Virus record (IMG/VR): IMGVR_UViG_3300046011_004931
Span: 1-35,575 of that record
Length of the DNA stretch: 35,575 nucleotides
Source of the DNA: a virus
Strand: one strand, 5' to 3'
Under the pieces are notes generated by a model that was not told where the DNA came from, searched no databases, and worked only from the letters and a program-made list of their open reading frames with translations. Below, in pieces: positions 14,920-24,114 of the stretch; the first letter of the stretch is position 1; each line of letters opens with the position of its first letter. Position numbers and translations under genes: made by a program.

Positions 14920-16919
14920 TGGGGCTGAAGTTCAAACTTGAATTTGAGAACGTGCAGGGTGACGCCTGCTCCGTCAATTTCCTCTACGCCGACTACGAGG
15001 ACGAGCCCATCCTGCTCTACGGCGGGGCCCGTCCGTTCGTCCTCTCTGAGTTCAACACCGACCAAGACCTCTTCAAACCCGTCAGGCCGCAACAGGCCAC
15101 CATCGAGGTGCTGGCGTCCGCCGCAGGGGTCAAGATGGAGGACTTCATCACCGACAACGACGAGGACGTGGTCGTGCGCTTCGACTTCGGCGAATGGACG
15201 GGCTACTGGTACGGCTACCTATCTCAGGAGGACATCCAGGAGACGTGGATCGCGCAGAACCACATCCTGACGCTCCGGGCCGACGACGGCATAGGGAGGC
15301 TGAAGTACATTCCGCTCTCCGATGATGGGGCGCGACTTGTCGGCACCTTCACGCCCTTTCAGTATATTCAGTACGCCATGCAGACGCCCGTGGTGCAGTT
15401 CCTGCGATCCCGGGTGGTCAGCAACCTGTACCACACCTCCATGTCCTCGGCCAGCAACACGACGGGCATAGAGCAGTGCACCATCGACGCCCGCACCTTC
15501 GAGACGGCACCGGGCGAGTTCGAGGACTCCTACACCGTGCTCGAGAAGGTCAACCGCGCATGGAGCTCGACCTTGTTCCAATGGAACGGGGACTGGTTCG
15601 TCCTGCGCCTGGAGGAGATGTTCACCTCCGGCAACCTCGTCGGCTTCCGGCAGAACACGCCCGTGGTCGGTCAGAGGACGGGCATCAACCAGCGCTACGA
15701 CATCAGCGTCGGGGTGGACGAGTCGGTCAAACCCGTCGTGCCGGAGATGATCAAGACGCTTCAGAAGCCGAGCAAGGAGACGACGGTGCGGTTCGACTGG
15801 GTGCAGTTCGATCAAATCTTCTGTAATCAGACATTTCAGGAGGGTGTGAAATTGCGAGAGTTCACCATTCTCGGCGTCGAGTTCGACGCGTTCAGCGTGG
15901 TCAACTGGCTGTGGGAGAAAAACGTCTACGTATCCCCGACGCCCGTGCCGGAAGACCTCGAGAGGTGGACACGCTACAAATCCAACGACTTACCCGATGA
16001 CGACTTCCTCGTCCTCGCACCGCAACCATCGGCAGACAGCTGGGTGAAGTCGTGCATCGTGTACGTTCAGGAGGGTGACAACGTGCAAATCTCCTTCCAG
16101 CATCGTAACGACCAGGCGGTTACCACGACGGGAGACCTTCTCGCCTATCTCGTGTTCGAGGACTTCAGCGGCAATAAATACAGCCTCAACAGCGTGACAA
16201 AAAGATGGGACGCCTTCAGTAATTTCCCATTGGCCTCCTCCCTCGCGGTGCCACGCAACAACGACGGGGAGGAATGGTCGACCCTTGACGTGACGGCTCT
16301 CGACCCCATCCCGGCAAACGGCTTCATGCGTCTTTACCTCGTCCACGACTGGAGCGTGCTTGGGGCCCTGTTCCGCTATTTCAAGGACCTCAACATGACC
16401 GTGCAGCCCAGCATTCAGAACCTCCGACGGAGGCTGATCAAGGGGGACTACGACCGCTATACCATATCGAAAGAGGTCAGCAAGAACTTCGACGAGACCA
16501 TCTTCCTTGACGATGCGGAGACAAACAACTACAAGGGTGCCATCTACGAGGACGACGGCATCACCTTGACAAATGACGAATGGTACCGCCGCCGCTACAA
16601 CACCGAGCGATACACCTTCAAGCGTCAGCACGCGATAGCCAGGTGGTTCATGAACCGCTCGTACAAGACCAAGCTCGACGTGAACCTGTTCGGGCTGAAG
16701 TGGAATATCGGGGGTACAAATTACCCCGTAGGGATCATCAATACCCTTAAATTTGTTCAAGATGCGCCGACCAAGACATACGCCATCACCAACCTCCGGG
16801 AGGTTGACTTTCTGAGCTGCATCTGGTCGGCCAGCCTTGTTGAGGTCTACGATGCAACCTTCGAACCGGACGTGCCGGGCGACAGCGACGTTCACACCTT
16901 TGACTTTTACTATGAGTAA
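14919..16919 (+). CDS. Distal tail / tail tip protein
   Basis: A 666-residue protein following the tape measure gene, where the Dit/Tal tip components are found. The N-terminal 120 residues (LKFKLEFENVQGDACSVNFL and FDFGEWTGYWYGYL) resemble the beginning of large tip proteins I associate with Bacteroidota phages. The middle is beta-rich, and residues about 420-480 look like a carbohydrate-binding jelly roll (GDNVQISFQHRNDQ then SSLAVPRNNDGEEWSTLDV). There are no transmembrane segments and no recognised peptidase motif. It probably forms the hub connecting tail tube and fibre. Confidence 0.72.
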   Translation: MGLKFKLEFENVQGDACSVNFLYADYEDEPILLYGGARPFVLSEFNTDQDLFKPVRPQQATIEVLASAAGVKMEDFITDNDEDVVVRFDFGEWTGYWYGYLSQEDIQETWIAQNHILTLRADDGIGRLKYIPLSDDGARLVGTFTPFQYIQYAMQTPVVQFLRSRVVSNLYHTSMSSASNTTGIEQCTIDARTFETAPGEFEDSYTVLEKVNRAWSSTLFQWNGDWFVLRLEEMFTSGNLVGFRQNTPVVGQRTGINQRYDISVGVDESVKPVVPEMIKTLQKPSKETTVRFDWVQFDQIFCNQTFQEGVKLREFTILGVEFDAFSVVNWLWEKNVYVSPTPVPEDLERWTRYKSNDLPDDDFLVLAPQPSADSWVKSCIVYVQEGDNVQISFQHRNDQAVTTTGDLLAYLVFEDFSGNKYSLNSVTKRWDAFSNFPLASSLAVPRNNDGEEWSTLDVTALDPIPANGFMRLYLVHDWSVLGALFRYFKDLNMTVQPSIQNLRRRLIKGDYDRYTISKEVSKNFDETIFLDDAETNNYKGAIYEDDGITLTNDEWYRRRYNTERYTFKRQHAIARWFMNRSYKTKLDVNLFGLKWNIGGTNYPVGIINTLKFVQDAPTKTYAITNLREVDFLSCIWSASLVEVYDATFEPDVPGDSDVHTFDFYYE

Positions 16920-16922
16920 GCC

Positions 16923-17600
16923 ATGTCTGACGTAGTACGCGGAGACGGGGTGATTTTCTACGCCAAGCTGGGAACGACATTCTACCCGTTCGCCTGCTCG
17001 AAGGACGTCACGATCTCCCACACCACGGACAAGATAGAGCTCGCGCCGTACACGTCCGGCAAATGGCGGTCATACATCTACGGCCGCACGACGGGCAGCA
17101 TCACCTCCTCGGGCGTGGTCAAGGTCGTCGCGGACTCCGGCAAAAACAGCATCTTCGACCTACTCGACTCGCTGAAGGAGCATTTTATCATCCTGACCAA
17201 GTACAGCGTGGTCGACCCGTCGGGCAACACCAAAACCTACGAGGTGCCTTGCCTGATCGACGAGGTGACCATCTCGGGAACGGTCGGGGCGACCGCCACC
17301 TATACCTTCACGCTGACGATCAACGGCGACCCGGCATTCGACCAGGTTGTCGTTGACACACCGCTCACCGACGTTGACAGCTGGTCGTACACGGCCACGG
17401 GCGGAGAAACGGTCATCTCAGACTCCACCATCCTCGGCGTCGACGTGTTGGACGTAAGGAGAAACGGCATCGGCCTCGAGGTCATCTATACCGGCACACC
17501 AACGGGCAACCAGGTGCTATACAACAGCGGGGCGGGTAGCCTCACCTTCGGCTTCGCGCTCGGAGCGGGGGAGTGGATACTTACAATCTACGTCGACTGA
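16923..17600 (+). CDS. Tail tube-like protein with C-terminal beta domain
   Basis: A 225-residue protein. Residues 1-140 resemble TP901-1-type tail tube subunits: VVRGDGVIFYAKLGTTFYPF, then CSKDVTISHTTDKIE, then YGRTTGSITSSGVV. Residues 145-225 form a second beta-rich, Ig-like domain. A tube subunit normally precedes the tape measure gene, and that site is occupied by another protein (12054). This copy may form the last ring, a tip adaptor or a tube decoration. The start is four bases after the previous stop. Confidence 0.58.
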   Translation: MSDVVRGDGVIFYAKLGTTFYPFACSKDVTISHTTDKIELAPYTSGKWRSYIYGRTTGSITSSGVVKVVADSGKNSIFDLLDSLKEHFIILTKYSVVDPSGNTKTYEVPCLIDEVTISGTVGATATYTFTLTINGDPAFDQVVVDTPLTDVDSWSYTATGGETVISDSTILGVDVLDVRRNGIGLEVIYTGTPTGNQVLYNSGAGSLTFGFALGAGEWILTIYVD

Positions 17601-18427
17601 TGTACGGCTCGAGGACATACACGGTAACGGACGCACAGCCCTACATCGACACGGTGGGGGTCATAGCGCAGGACGTGGTCATCATCGACCGCAACGGCAT
17701 CGGCGTCCGGCACACCAACGCCTTCGGAGGCACACAGGTGGCCGACGTCTACACTTATGAGTGGTACGGCGTCAAGTTGGGCAGTCTGTCGAGCGGCAAC
17801 TGGATGATAACATTGTCCAACGTTCTTTCGGGAGGCGTCCGCACAATCCTCTACGAGTTCGGTCCCACCCCGACGGCGGGCAGCACCTACAGCGTCTACT
17901 ACGGCAGCACGATCGCCAAGTACACCGTGCAGACGGGCAACAACACCGCCGCCGTCAGGAACGGCCTCAAGTCGGCCATCGACGCGGCCTCATGGGGCAC
18001 GACGGTCACCACCACGGCCGTGAGCACCAACAGGCTCCAAGTGGTCATCACCGGCGCGGTCGTGAACTTCACCACCCAGCTTGGTACGCAGAAGTTCAAG
18101 AAGGGCCGCTACGTGACAATCAGCGGCATCAACTACATCATCATCGAGCAGGAGAGCCCGACGGCCTTCCCCGTGCTCCCTTCCGTCGCCGCGTCCTACG
18201 CCTTCGGGTCTCTGACCGCCATCGTGGGCACGGTTCAGAACTACCTGAACGAGCCGCTGACGGCCTCCACATACAGCGCATCGCTGACGACATCCACCAA
18301 CATCACGGGCCTGCCCGTGGTGGGGTCGGTCACGCCCGGACAGGCGGTCGTCGACGAGTCGGCGCAAAGGATATGGTTCGACTCAACGCTCAACTTCGGA
18401 GAAGTCATAAAAGTCTTTCAGAAATGA
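17600..18427 (+). CDS. Baseplate/tail tip hypothetical protein
   Basis: A 275-residue protein rich in Thr, Val, Ser and Gly, predicted beta structure throughout, with no recognised motif. It starts YGSRTYTVTDAQPYIDTV after the Met. The ATG at 17600 overlaps the previous stop as TGATG; the in-frame ATG at 17573 would overlap more. Residues about 75-84 (LSSGNWMITL) resemble the end of the previous protein (GAGEWILTIYVD), suggesting a shared repeated domain. It overlaps the fibre gene as ATGA and is probably the fibre attachment or baseplate part. Confidence 0.6.
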   Translation: MYGSRTYTVTDAQPYIDTVGVIAQDVVIIDRNGIGVRHTNAFGGTQVADVYTYEWYGVKLGSLSSGNWMITLSNVLSGGVRTILYEFGPTPTAGSTYSVYYGSTIAKYTVQTGNNTAAVRNGLKSAIDAASWGTTVTTTAVSTNRLQVVITGAVVNFTTQLGTQKFKKGRYVTISGINYIIIEQESPTAFPVLPSVAASYAFGSLTAIVGTVQNYLNEPLTASTYSASLTTSTNITGLPVVGSVTPGQAVVDESAQRIWFDSTLNFGEVIKVFQK

Positions 18428-21400
18428 GAATACTCGGTTACATTTTAGTGGTACTTTTTGTTACCACTTCGGCCATGGGTCAGCAGATCAACCCTGTGCC
18501 CGACTACATCTTCCGCAACCAGATGTCGGTGGGAAGGAACGCTCCCACGGACACCGCCGCCTACCTGTCGGTCGGTCCCCGCTACGGCGCGAACAAGGGC
18601 CTGATGCCGCCCATGGTGGTGGACACCAACGCCGTGACGGGGACGAAGAGGAACGGCCTGCTGATATTCTCCGTTCAGCTGAATAACTTCGCCTACTGGG
18701 ACAGCACGACCTCGAGGTTCCGGCAGATCACGGCGCAGGCAGTAGTGGACTCCTTGGTGTTCTCGACCCGTGCATGGAGGAAGAAGGGCGATGACAGCCT
18801 CGGGGCGGTCATAGCCACACGGACGGACACGGCTTTGCTGTCTACGAGGGCATACAGGCAGAAGGCGGTGGACAGCCTCGTGACACTTATCTCCACCCTC
18901 GGAGGCGGCACCGTCCTCTCGGTCAGCGCAGGGACGGGGATGAACTTCAGCACCATCACGACATCGGGGTCTGTATCGGCCGATACCTCCGTCCTCAGCA
19001 CCCGCGCCTGGAGGAAAAAGGGCGATGACTCCCTTGGTGCGGTCATCGCCCTCAAGGTCAACATCTCGGACACCTCCACGATGCTTGGCGCGTACCTCCG
19101 TAAAGCCGATACCACCTCTATGTTGTCTCCATACCTCCGCAAAACGGATACGACCGCCATGCTGTCTCCTTATGTCAGAACCGCAGGCTATGGCTTGCTG
19201 AAGGGTACACAGACCTTATCGGTTGACTCCGCAACTATTGCCACCCGTGCAAGGGTTCAGAAGGGGATAGATAGCGTGGCATCGCTTGTCGCTGCACCCG
19301 ACTCTGTCGTGTTCAGCACCCGTGCATGGAGACAGAAAGGCGTTGACTCCGTTGCTGCACTCGCGAACACGAAGGCAACTGCAACGGGTACGACAAACTA
19401 CCTATCCAAGTTCACCGGGACATCATCTTTGGGCAATTCCATCGTCTACGCCACCACAAGCGAGGTCGGAATATCAACGCCGTCTCCCACCCACCCTCTG
19501 GACGTAAACGGGCGGGCAAGGGTGCGGACGATAGATAGCACCGCCACGGGCATGAACATGCTCTACGCCGATGCGGACGGGGTCATCAAGAAGGCCGCCA
19601 TCCCAGCGGGAGGGTCGGGGTCTGTCACATCGGTCGCAGCAGGCACGGGCATGTCGTTCAGCACAATCACCACGACAGGGTCGGTCAGCGCGGACACGGT
19701 GGCGTTGAGTACGAGGGCGTGGAGGCAAAAGGGCATCGACTCCGTGGCAGCGTTGAGCAGGGTGACGGGGAGTGGGACAACGAACTACGTTGCAAAGTTC
19801 ACGGGGTCTACCGCGGTTGGGAATAGTTCGATATTTGATGATGGGGAAGTCAGGTTAGGAATGACTGCCGATAGCGGTCAGTACATTTTGCAAGCAACAG
19901 GAAATATTTATGCAAGCGGCGCCGCTCGTTTTGGAACAAGCAGAGTTCCATCCGCTGGAACAGTAAGGGTTCTCGCCAAAGGGGCAGGCGTTCAGGATAC
20001 TTACATGCAATTTGAAAATGGTGCAGGAGCCGGAGGACTAATTGGAAGTCGGTCTGGTGGTGGATTGAATTTTTATACTTTCACAGGAACCACAGGGTCC
20101 GAAACATACAGCGACATAATAATGAATGTCAACAATGGTAATGAATTAGTCATCGGCACCACAACCGACGCAGGCGACCACAAACTCCAAGTCGCAGGCT
20201 CGATCTACAACACCACGGGGGCGGTCTTCGCTGCGAGTAGTGGGAATGTAGGGGTGGGGACGGCGAGTCCTTCGGCTAAATTTGAAAACTATACATCAAT
20301 AGGAACGAAGCCAACTTTGGGAGATATAAGTGAAAACTACGCTATTGTATCAGGAGACAATAGAACAGGTACAGCAAGCGTAAGCGGTAATTTTGCAACG
20401 ACACTTGTGCTTGCTTCAAATACGAATAGTTTTTCCGCAGGCAATGGGGCATCCATGGGATTCCACTCCAAATGGAATAGTGGATTATACACATCATCGG
20501 CTCAATTCGCCTCTGTTTTCGGTGGCAAGGAAAATTCCACGGATGCGAATCTCGCAGGATATTTTTCTATTGCAACAAGGCCCGCTGGTGGAAATCCAAC
20601 AGAGAGAATGAGAGTGTCATCAACGGGCGATGTAGGCATCAACACCACCTCCCCCTCCGAACGCTTGCACGTTTCAGGCTCGGCCGTCAATGTAAGGGTA
20701 TCCAACGCCGCTAACAACGTTTACGTCAACCACGCATCGGACGGCATATTCTCGGTAGGTGGCCCTCTCACCTTGTTCGCGCCCACATCGCAACCGCTGA
20801 TTTTGTCATCGGGCAACGGGGAGGCCGCGAGGTTCACCGCCGACAAGGAATTGCTGATAAACACCACTACTGACGCGGGGGACTATCGTCTGCAAGTTTC
20901 GGGGGCGATATACAACACCACGGGGGCGGTGTTGGCTGCAAGTAGTGGGAGTGTGGGGATTGGCACGGCGAGTCCTGCAAATAAATTACACGTTGTATCA
21001 AATGTAAACACAAGCGGATATGCATCCGCATCGGCTGGGAACGGCCACATCAGATTGAACCCACTAAACCAAGGGCCCGGAGATATATTTTATGAAATTG
21101 GAGCATTAAACTCACCTACATCTCATTATTGGCATCAAACATTTTTGCGAAACGACGGAACGGCTGGTGGAAATTTAATATTTCAGCCAAGCGCAGGCAA
21201 TGTGGGCATCGGCACCACCTCCCCCTCCGAACGCCTTCATATCAACGGTCGCGCCCGCATCGCCACCATCGACTCCTCCGCTTCTCCATCTAACATGTTG
21301 TGGGCGGATGTCAACGGGGTGGTACGCAAAGCAGCCGTCCCAAGCGGTAGCAGCGGCACGGTGACCTCCGTGGCGGCGGGGGTAGGCATGGCGTTCACCA

Positions 21401-22410
21401 CCATCACCACCACGGGCAGCGTGGCGGTGGACACCGTGTCCATCTCAACACGGGCGAGGGTCTACAAGACGATAGACTCAATGAAAGTTGCAGGGTATAC
21501 TAACCTCTACAACTCCAACGGAACGCTGACAGGTAACAGGGTGATATCAAAGAACGGGAGCAACCTAACGCTAAGTGGAGATGTGGGTGAGTTCCGGGTG
21601 GAGAACGCAGCGGGCACGAACAGGGTGGCGGTGACAAATGACGCGATTATCGCTACAGGCACATCCCTTACCCTCTTTGCGCCGTCCGCTCAGTCACTCA
21701 TCCTGTCCTCAGGGAACGGAGAGGCGGGAAGGTTCAACGCGGACAAGGAGTTCCTAATCGGCACTTCATCCGATGCGGGCGATTATAAACTGCAAGTCAA
21801 CGGCAACGGATACGTATCGGGAAGGATGAACATAGCATCTGTGGATTCGTTCTCAACGGCTCAAAACATGCTCTTCGTTGACAACGATGGCCGCATCAAA
21901 AAAGCAGCCGTGCCTTCGGGAGGTGGCGGTGGAGTGACATCGGTTGCCACAGGGTTCGGCATTGACGGAGGAACTATTACATCCACGGGAACGCTGACCG
22001 CCGACACGGTAGAGATGGCAACCCGTGCGCGCGTGCAGAAGGGGATAGACTCGGTCGCTGGACTCGCACGGGTGACGGGCAGCGGAACCGCGAACTATTT
22101 CCCGTATTGGACGGGAACGACCGCACTCGGCAATTCGGAGATGTATCAACTAAACTCCGAGGTGCTGGTGGGATACACCTCCGACCAAGGCGCGTTTAAA
22201 TTGCAAGTAAACGGCAATACCTTCACAAATGGTCATATTAGAACATCTGCGCCATCAGGAGGAACGGCGGCGAATTGGAAACTTGGTAGCAGGGTCGCAT
22301 CATCTGTGGTACTTGACGGAACGCAATACATCGAGGTGGACATAGGTGGGACATTGTACTACCTTGCCACCGTCTCATTCCTTGAACCCAAACCCAAACC
22401 AAACCCGTAA
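18424..22410 (+). CDS. Large repetitive tail fibre with signal-peptide-like N-terminus
   Basis: A 1328-residue fibre, probably the receptor-binding protein. The ATG at 18424 overlaps the previous stop as ATGA. The in-frame extension further upstream is a shadow of the preceding gene. Residues 1-20 (MRILGYILVVLFVTTSAMGQ) look exactly like a Sec signal peptide with a cleavage-type AMG-Q end. The body has eight copies of 'STRA(W/R)..K..DSV', four of 'VTSVA-G-GM-F-TITT-GS' and three longer modules ending in a KAA(V/I)P-GG hinge. It also has 'GIGT-SPSERLHV' units typical of trimeric phage fibres. AT-rich stretches interrupt the GC-rich frame. There is no S74 chaperone domain; the end is EPKPKPNP. 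Confidence 0.85.
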   Translation: MRILGYILVVLFVTTSAMGQQINPVPDYIFRNQMSVGRNAPTDTAAYLSVGPRYGANKGLMPPMVVDTNAVTGTKRNGLLIFSVQLNNFAYWDSTTSRFRQITAQAVVDSLVFSTRAWRKKGDDSLGAVIATRTDTALLSTRAYRQKAVDSLVTLISTLGGGTVLSVSAGTGMNFSTITTSGSVSADTSVLSTRAWRKKGDDSLGAVIALKVNISDTSTMLGAYLRKADTTSMLSPYLRKTDTTAMLSPYVRTAGYGLLKGTQTLSVDSATIATRARVQKGIDSVASLVAAPDSVVFSTRAWRQKGVDSVAALANTKATATGTTNYLSKFTGTSSLGNSIVYATTSEVGISTPSPTHPLDVNGRARVRTIDSTATGMNMLYADADGVIKKAAIPAGGSGSVTSVAAGTGMSFSTITTTGSVSADTVALSTRAWRQKGIDSVAALSRVTGSGTTNYVAKFTGSTAVGNSSIFDDGEVRLGMTADSGQYILQATGNIYASGAARFGTSRVPSAGTVRVLAKGAGVQDTYMQFENGAGAGGLIGSRSGGGLNFYTFTGTTGSETYSDIIMNVNNGNELVIGTTTDAGDHKLQVAGSIYNTTGAVFAASSGNVGVGTASPSAKFENYTSIGTKPTLGDISENYAIVSGDNRTGTASVSGNFATTLVLASNTNSFSAGNGASMGFHSKWNSGLYTSSAQFASVFGGKENSTDANLAGYFSIATRPAGGNPTERMRVSSTGDVGINTTSPSERLHVSGSAVNVRVSNAANNVYVNHASDGIFSVGGPLTLFAPTSQPLILSSGNGEAARFTADKELLINTTTDAGDYRLQVSGAIYNTTGAVLAASSGSVGIGTASPANKLHVVSNVNTSGYASASAGNGHIRLNPLNQGPGDIFYEIGALNSPTSHYWHQTFLRNDGTAGGNLIFQPSAGNVGIGTTSPSERLHINGRARIATIDSSASPSNMLWADVNGVVRKAAVPSGSSGTVTSVAAGVGMAFTTITTTGSVAVDTVSISTRARVYKTIDSMKVAGYTNLYNSNGTLTGNRVISKNGSNLTLSGDVGEFRVENAAGTNRVAVTNDAIIATGTSLTLFAPSAQSLILSSGNGEAGRFNADKEFLIGTSSDAGDYKLQVNGNGYVSGRMNIASVDSFSTAQNMLFVDNDGRIKKAAVPSGGGGGVTSVATGFGIDGGTITSTGTLTADTVEMATRARVQKGIDSVAGLARVTGSGTANYFPYWTGTTALGNSEMYQLNSEVLVGYTSDQGAFKLQVNGNTFTNGHIRTSAPSGGTAANWKLGSRVASSVVLDGTQYIEVDIGGTLYYLATVSFLEPKPKPNP
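19501..22140 (+). repeat. Modular repeats inside the fibre gene
   Basis: Three long protein modules recur at about 19501-19830, 21241-21500 and 21814-22140: GRAR/IDS, then NMLYAD-DG-I/V-KKAA, then the VTSVA block, then the STRA block. A second unit, LTLFAP to DAGDY-LQV, occurs near 20767 and 21667. A third, IYNTTGAV to GTASP, occurs near 20203 and 20909 with long stretches of near-identical DNA. The repeats could support recombination that changes fibre length or tip. Confidence 0.85.
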
Positions 22411-22607
22411 TGAAGAAACTAACCGCCCTCGCAGCCATCACGCTGCTCTCGTTCACGCCCGCGCAACAGAAGACCGTGAAACTTGACCTGACGGTTGAGG
22501 AAGTCAATGTAATACTTGACGCCCTGGGAGAGATGCCCGCGAAGAAAAGCACGGCCCTGATCAACAAGATAATGTTAACCGCAACCGAACAACTAAAGGC
22601 GAAGTAA
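22410..22607 (+). CDS. Small secreted or membrane protein, 65 residues
   Basis: A short protein with an N-terminal export signal (MKKLTALAAITLLSFTPAQQ) and a charged helical remainder (LTVEEVNVILDALGEMP). The TAATG overlap couples it to the fibre gene. No family is recognised. It may be a periplasmic partner of the fibre or a lysis helper. The mature part would be about 46 residues. Confidence 0.65.
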   Translation: MKKLTALAAITLLSFTPAQQKTVKLDLTVEEVNVILDALGEMPAKKSTALINKIMLTATEQLKAK

Positions 22608-22608
22608 A

Positions 22609-22824
22609 ATGGAGATGTGGGTGATGACCATAATCGTGCAGTCTGTCGGGTTTGCGATCGGTCTGTTCAAGATTTACACGGATCTCCAGGTCAAGCTCAA
22701 GGAGCTGGACGTGCGGTTGAAGGCCGTCGAAAAGCAGGACGATGAGATTTACGCCAAGCTGGACAAGATCATGGACAAGCTCACCGTCATCGAGATAGGT
22801 CTGAACAATAAAGTGGACAGATGA
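22609..22824 (+). CDS. Small membrane protein with coiled coil, 71 residues
   Basis: One N-terminal membrane helix (MTIIVQSVGFAIGLFKIY) is followed by a heptad-like helix LKELDVRLKAVEKQ-DDEIYAKLDKI. The layout resembles XhlA-type or other holin-associated small proteins, but there is no specific signature. It overlaps the next gene by four bases. A lysis role is plausible, though the main lysis genes begin at 24506. Confidence 0.65.
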   Translation: MEMWVMTIIVQSVGFAIGLFKIYTDLQVKLKELDVRLKAVEKQDDEIYAKLDKIMDKLTVIEIGLNNKVDR

Positions 22825-23282
22825 TAATCCGTAAAGGCACCCATTCATCCTTCCGCGTCCCGGTCGTCACGATGGACACTGAGGTGGCATACAAGGTCAC
22901 CTTCATGCCCTCATGCCGATACGACATCGGACCCGAACAGGCGGACATCAACAAGCTATTCGGTCTCGGTTACATGCCGCACCACCACGACAACTCCGTC
23001 AGGTTCGGATGGCGGTACCACAAGGAGGTCGACATGGTCGAGGTGCTCGCCTACTGGTACGACAACGGCAAGAGGGCGTGGGCGTCCATGTTCTTCACCG
23101 CCATCGGTCAGGAAAGCGTCTACCGCATCCGAAAGCAGGGTGACATCCACATCCTTGAGGCAAGGCACAACACCATGAGGGTGCCTGTCTGCCCGCGGCG
23201 CATAGGATACCTCCTACGGCCGTACTTCGGCGGCAACACAACCGCCCCACACGACATACACATCAACATGACAAGGATATGA
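22821..23282 (+). CDS. Conserved hypothetical phage protein with HHHDNS-RFGWRY motif
   Basis: A 153-residue protein. The segment YMPHHHDNSVRFGWRYHKE near residues 51-69 belongs to a recurring family I associate with Bacteroidota phages and prophages, seen near tail and lysis genes. No activity is known to me. The His cluster with Asp/Asn could bind metal. The rest is beta-rich, and no signal peptide is present. It overlaps both neighbours by four bases. Confidence 0.65.
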   Translation: MIIRKGTHSSFRVPVVTMDTEVAYKVTFMPSCRYDIGPEQADINKLFGLGYMPHHHDNSVRFGWRYHKEVDMVEVLAYWYDNGKRAWASMFFTAIGQESVYRIRKQGDIHILEARHNTMRVPVCPRRIGYLLRPYFGGNTTAPHDIHINMTRI

Positions 23283-23617
23283 ACCCGGGCATCTACAACA
23301 TCATTGCCTACCGCAACGACACTCTCCAGCGCACGTTCACGATCGTGGACTCTGCCGGGAGCCCCGTCAGCCTCGCCACGGCGGCGATAAAGATACAGGT
23401 AAGGACCAAGGCGGACGGAGACGTTCTGTGGGAACTCACCGAAGGCGACGGCCTCACCGTCGGGGGTGCGGGCAACAACGTCATCACGCTGTCGAAGGTT
23501 TGCGACATCACCGGCTGCGGGGTGTACTATTACGACCTACAGGCGACCTTCGCCACGGGTGTGGTCAGCACCTACATCAGAGGGGCATTCATCGTGCAAA
23601 AAGACATCACACTATGA
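23279..23617 (+). CDS. BppU-like baseplate protein
   Basis: A 112-residue Ig-like beta protein. The pattern fits the N-terminal domain of BppU-type baseplate proteins: YNIIAYRNDTLQRTFTIVDS, then strands with IKIQVRTKADG, then GVYYYDLQATF and the closing GAFIVQKDITL. In lactococcal phages that domain anchors receptor-binding proteins to the baseplate. The next gene encodes a C1q-like protein, so the pair probably forms a second side fibre. Confidence 0.6.
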   Translation: MNPGIYNIIAYRNDTLQRTFTIVDSAGSPVSLATAAIKIQVRTKADGDVLWELTEGDGLTVGGAGNNVITLSKVCDITGCGVYYYDLQATFATGVVSTYIRGAFIVQKDITL

Positions 23618-24114
23618 ACACGGTAACCGTCAGCGAGAACGACATCACGGTCTACGTCGACCCACGGTGGTACGGGTCGTTCTACTCCACCCAGGATCAG
23701 ACCAACGCAGGGGCGACATCGACGAATAAGATGACCTACAACGTCACCGACATTTCCAACGGGGTGAGCATCGTCTCAAACAGCCGAATAACAATCGCCA
23801 ATGCCGGGGTATACAACATCGCCTTCTCGGTTCAGCTGGAGAAGACCGACAGCGGCGACGACGCCGTGCAGATATGGCTGCAAAAGGGAGGCGTCAACGT
23901 GGGAAATACGGCGACCGAGGTGACCATAGTTGGCAACAACGGCAAGTTCGTCGCCGCGTGGAACTTCTTCGTGCAGGCGGCCGCCGGGGACTATTTCGAG
24001 CTGTGCTGGCACAGCGCGGATACCGCGGTCAGCCTCCAGGCGCAGGGCACGGCGTCAAACCCGACCCGCCCTGCAATTCCTTCCGTAATCGTAACAGTAA
24101 ATCAAATAGCATGA
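23614..24114 (+). CDS. C1q/TNF-like fibre head protein
   Basis: A 166-residue protein. Residues about 55-165 have the jelly-roll pattern common at the tip of phage fibres: SRITIANAGVYNIAFSVQLE, then AVQIWLQKGGVNVGNTA, then FFVQAAAGDYFELCWHSAD, ending IPSVIVTVNQIA. Such domains are usually trimers that bind glycans or proteins. I used the ATG at 23614, coupled as ATGA to the BppU-like gene. The upstream in-frame extension is a shadow. Confidence 0.8.
   Translation: MNTVTVSENDITVYVDPRWYGSFYSTQDQTNAGATSTNKMTYNVTDISNGVSIVSNSRITIANAGVYNIAFSVQLEKTDSGDDAVQIWLQKGGVNVGNTATEVTIVGNNGKFVAAWNFFVQAAAGDYFELCWHSADTAVSLQAQGTASNPTRPAIPSVIVTVNQIA

Noticed and set aside
17761-18423. Upstream extension of the fibre frame
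   Set aside because: It is a shadow of the gene at 17600-18427, rich in Arg, Gln and His. The ATG at 18424 with ATGA overlap and signal peptide is a better start.
18424-22410. Fibre repeats as a diversity-generating retroelement target
   Set aside because: No reverse transcriptase gene and no template/variable repeat pair with A-specific changes were seen.
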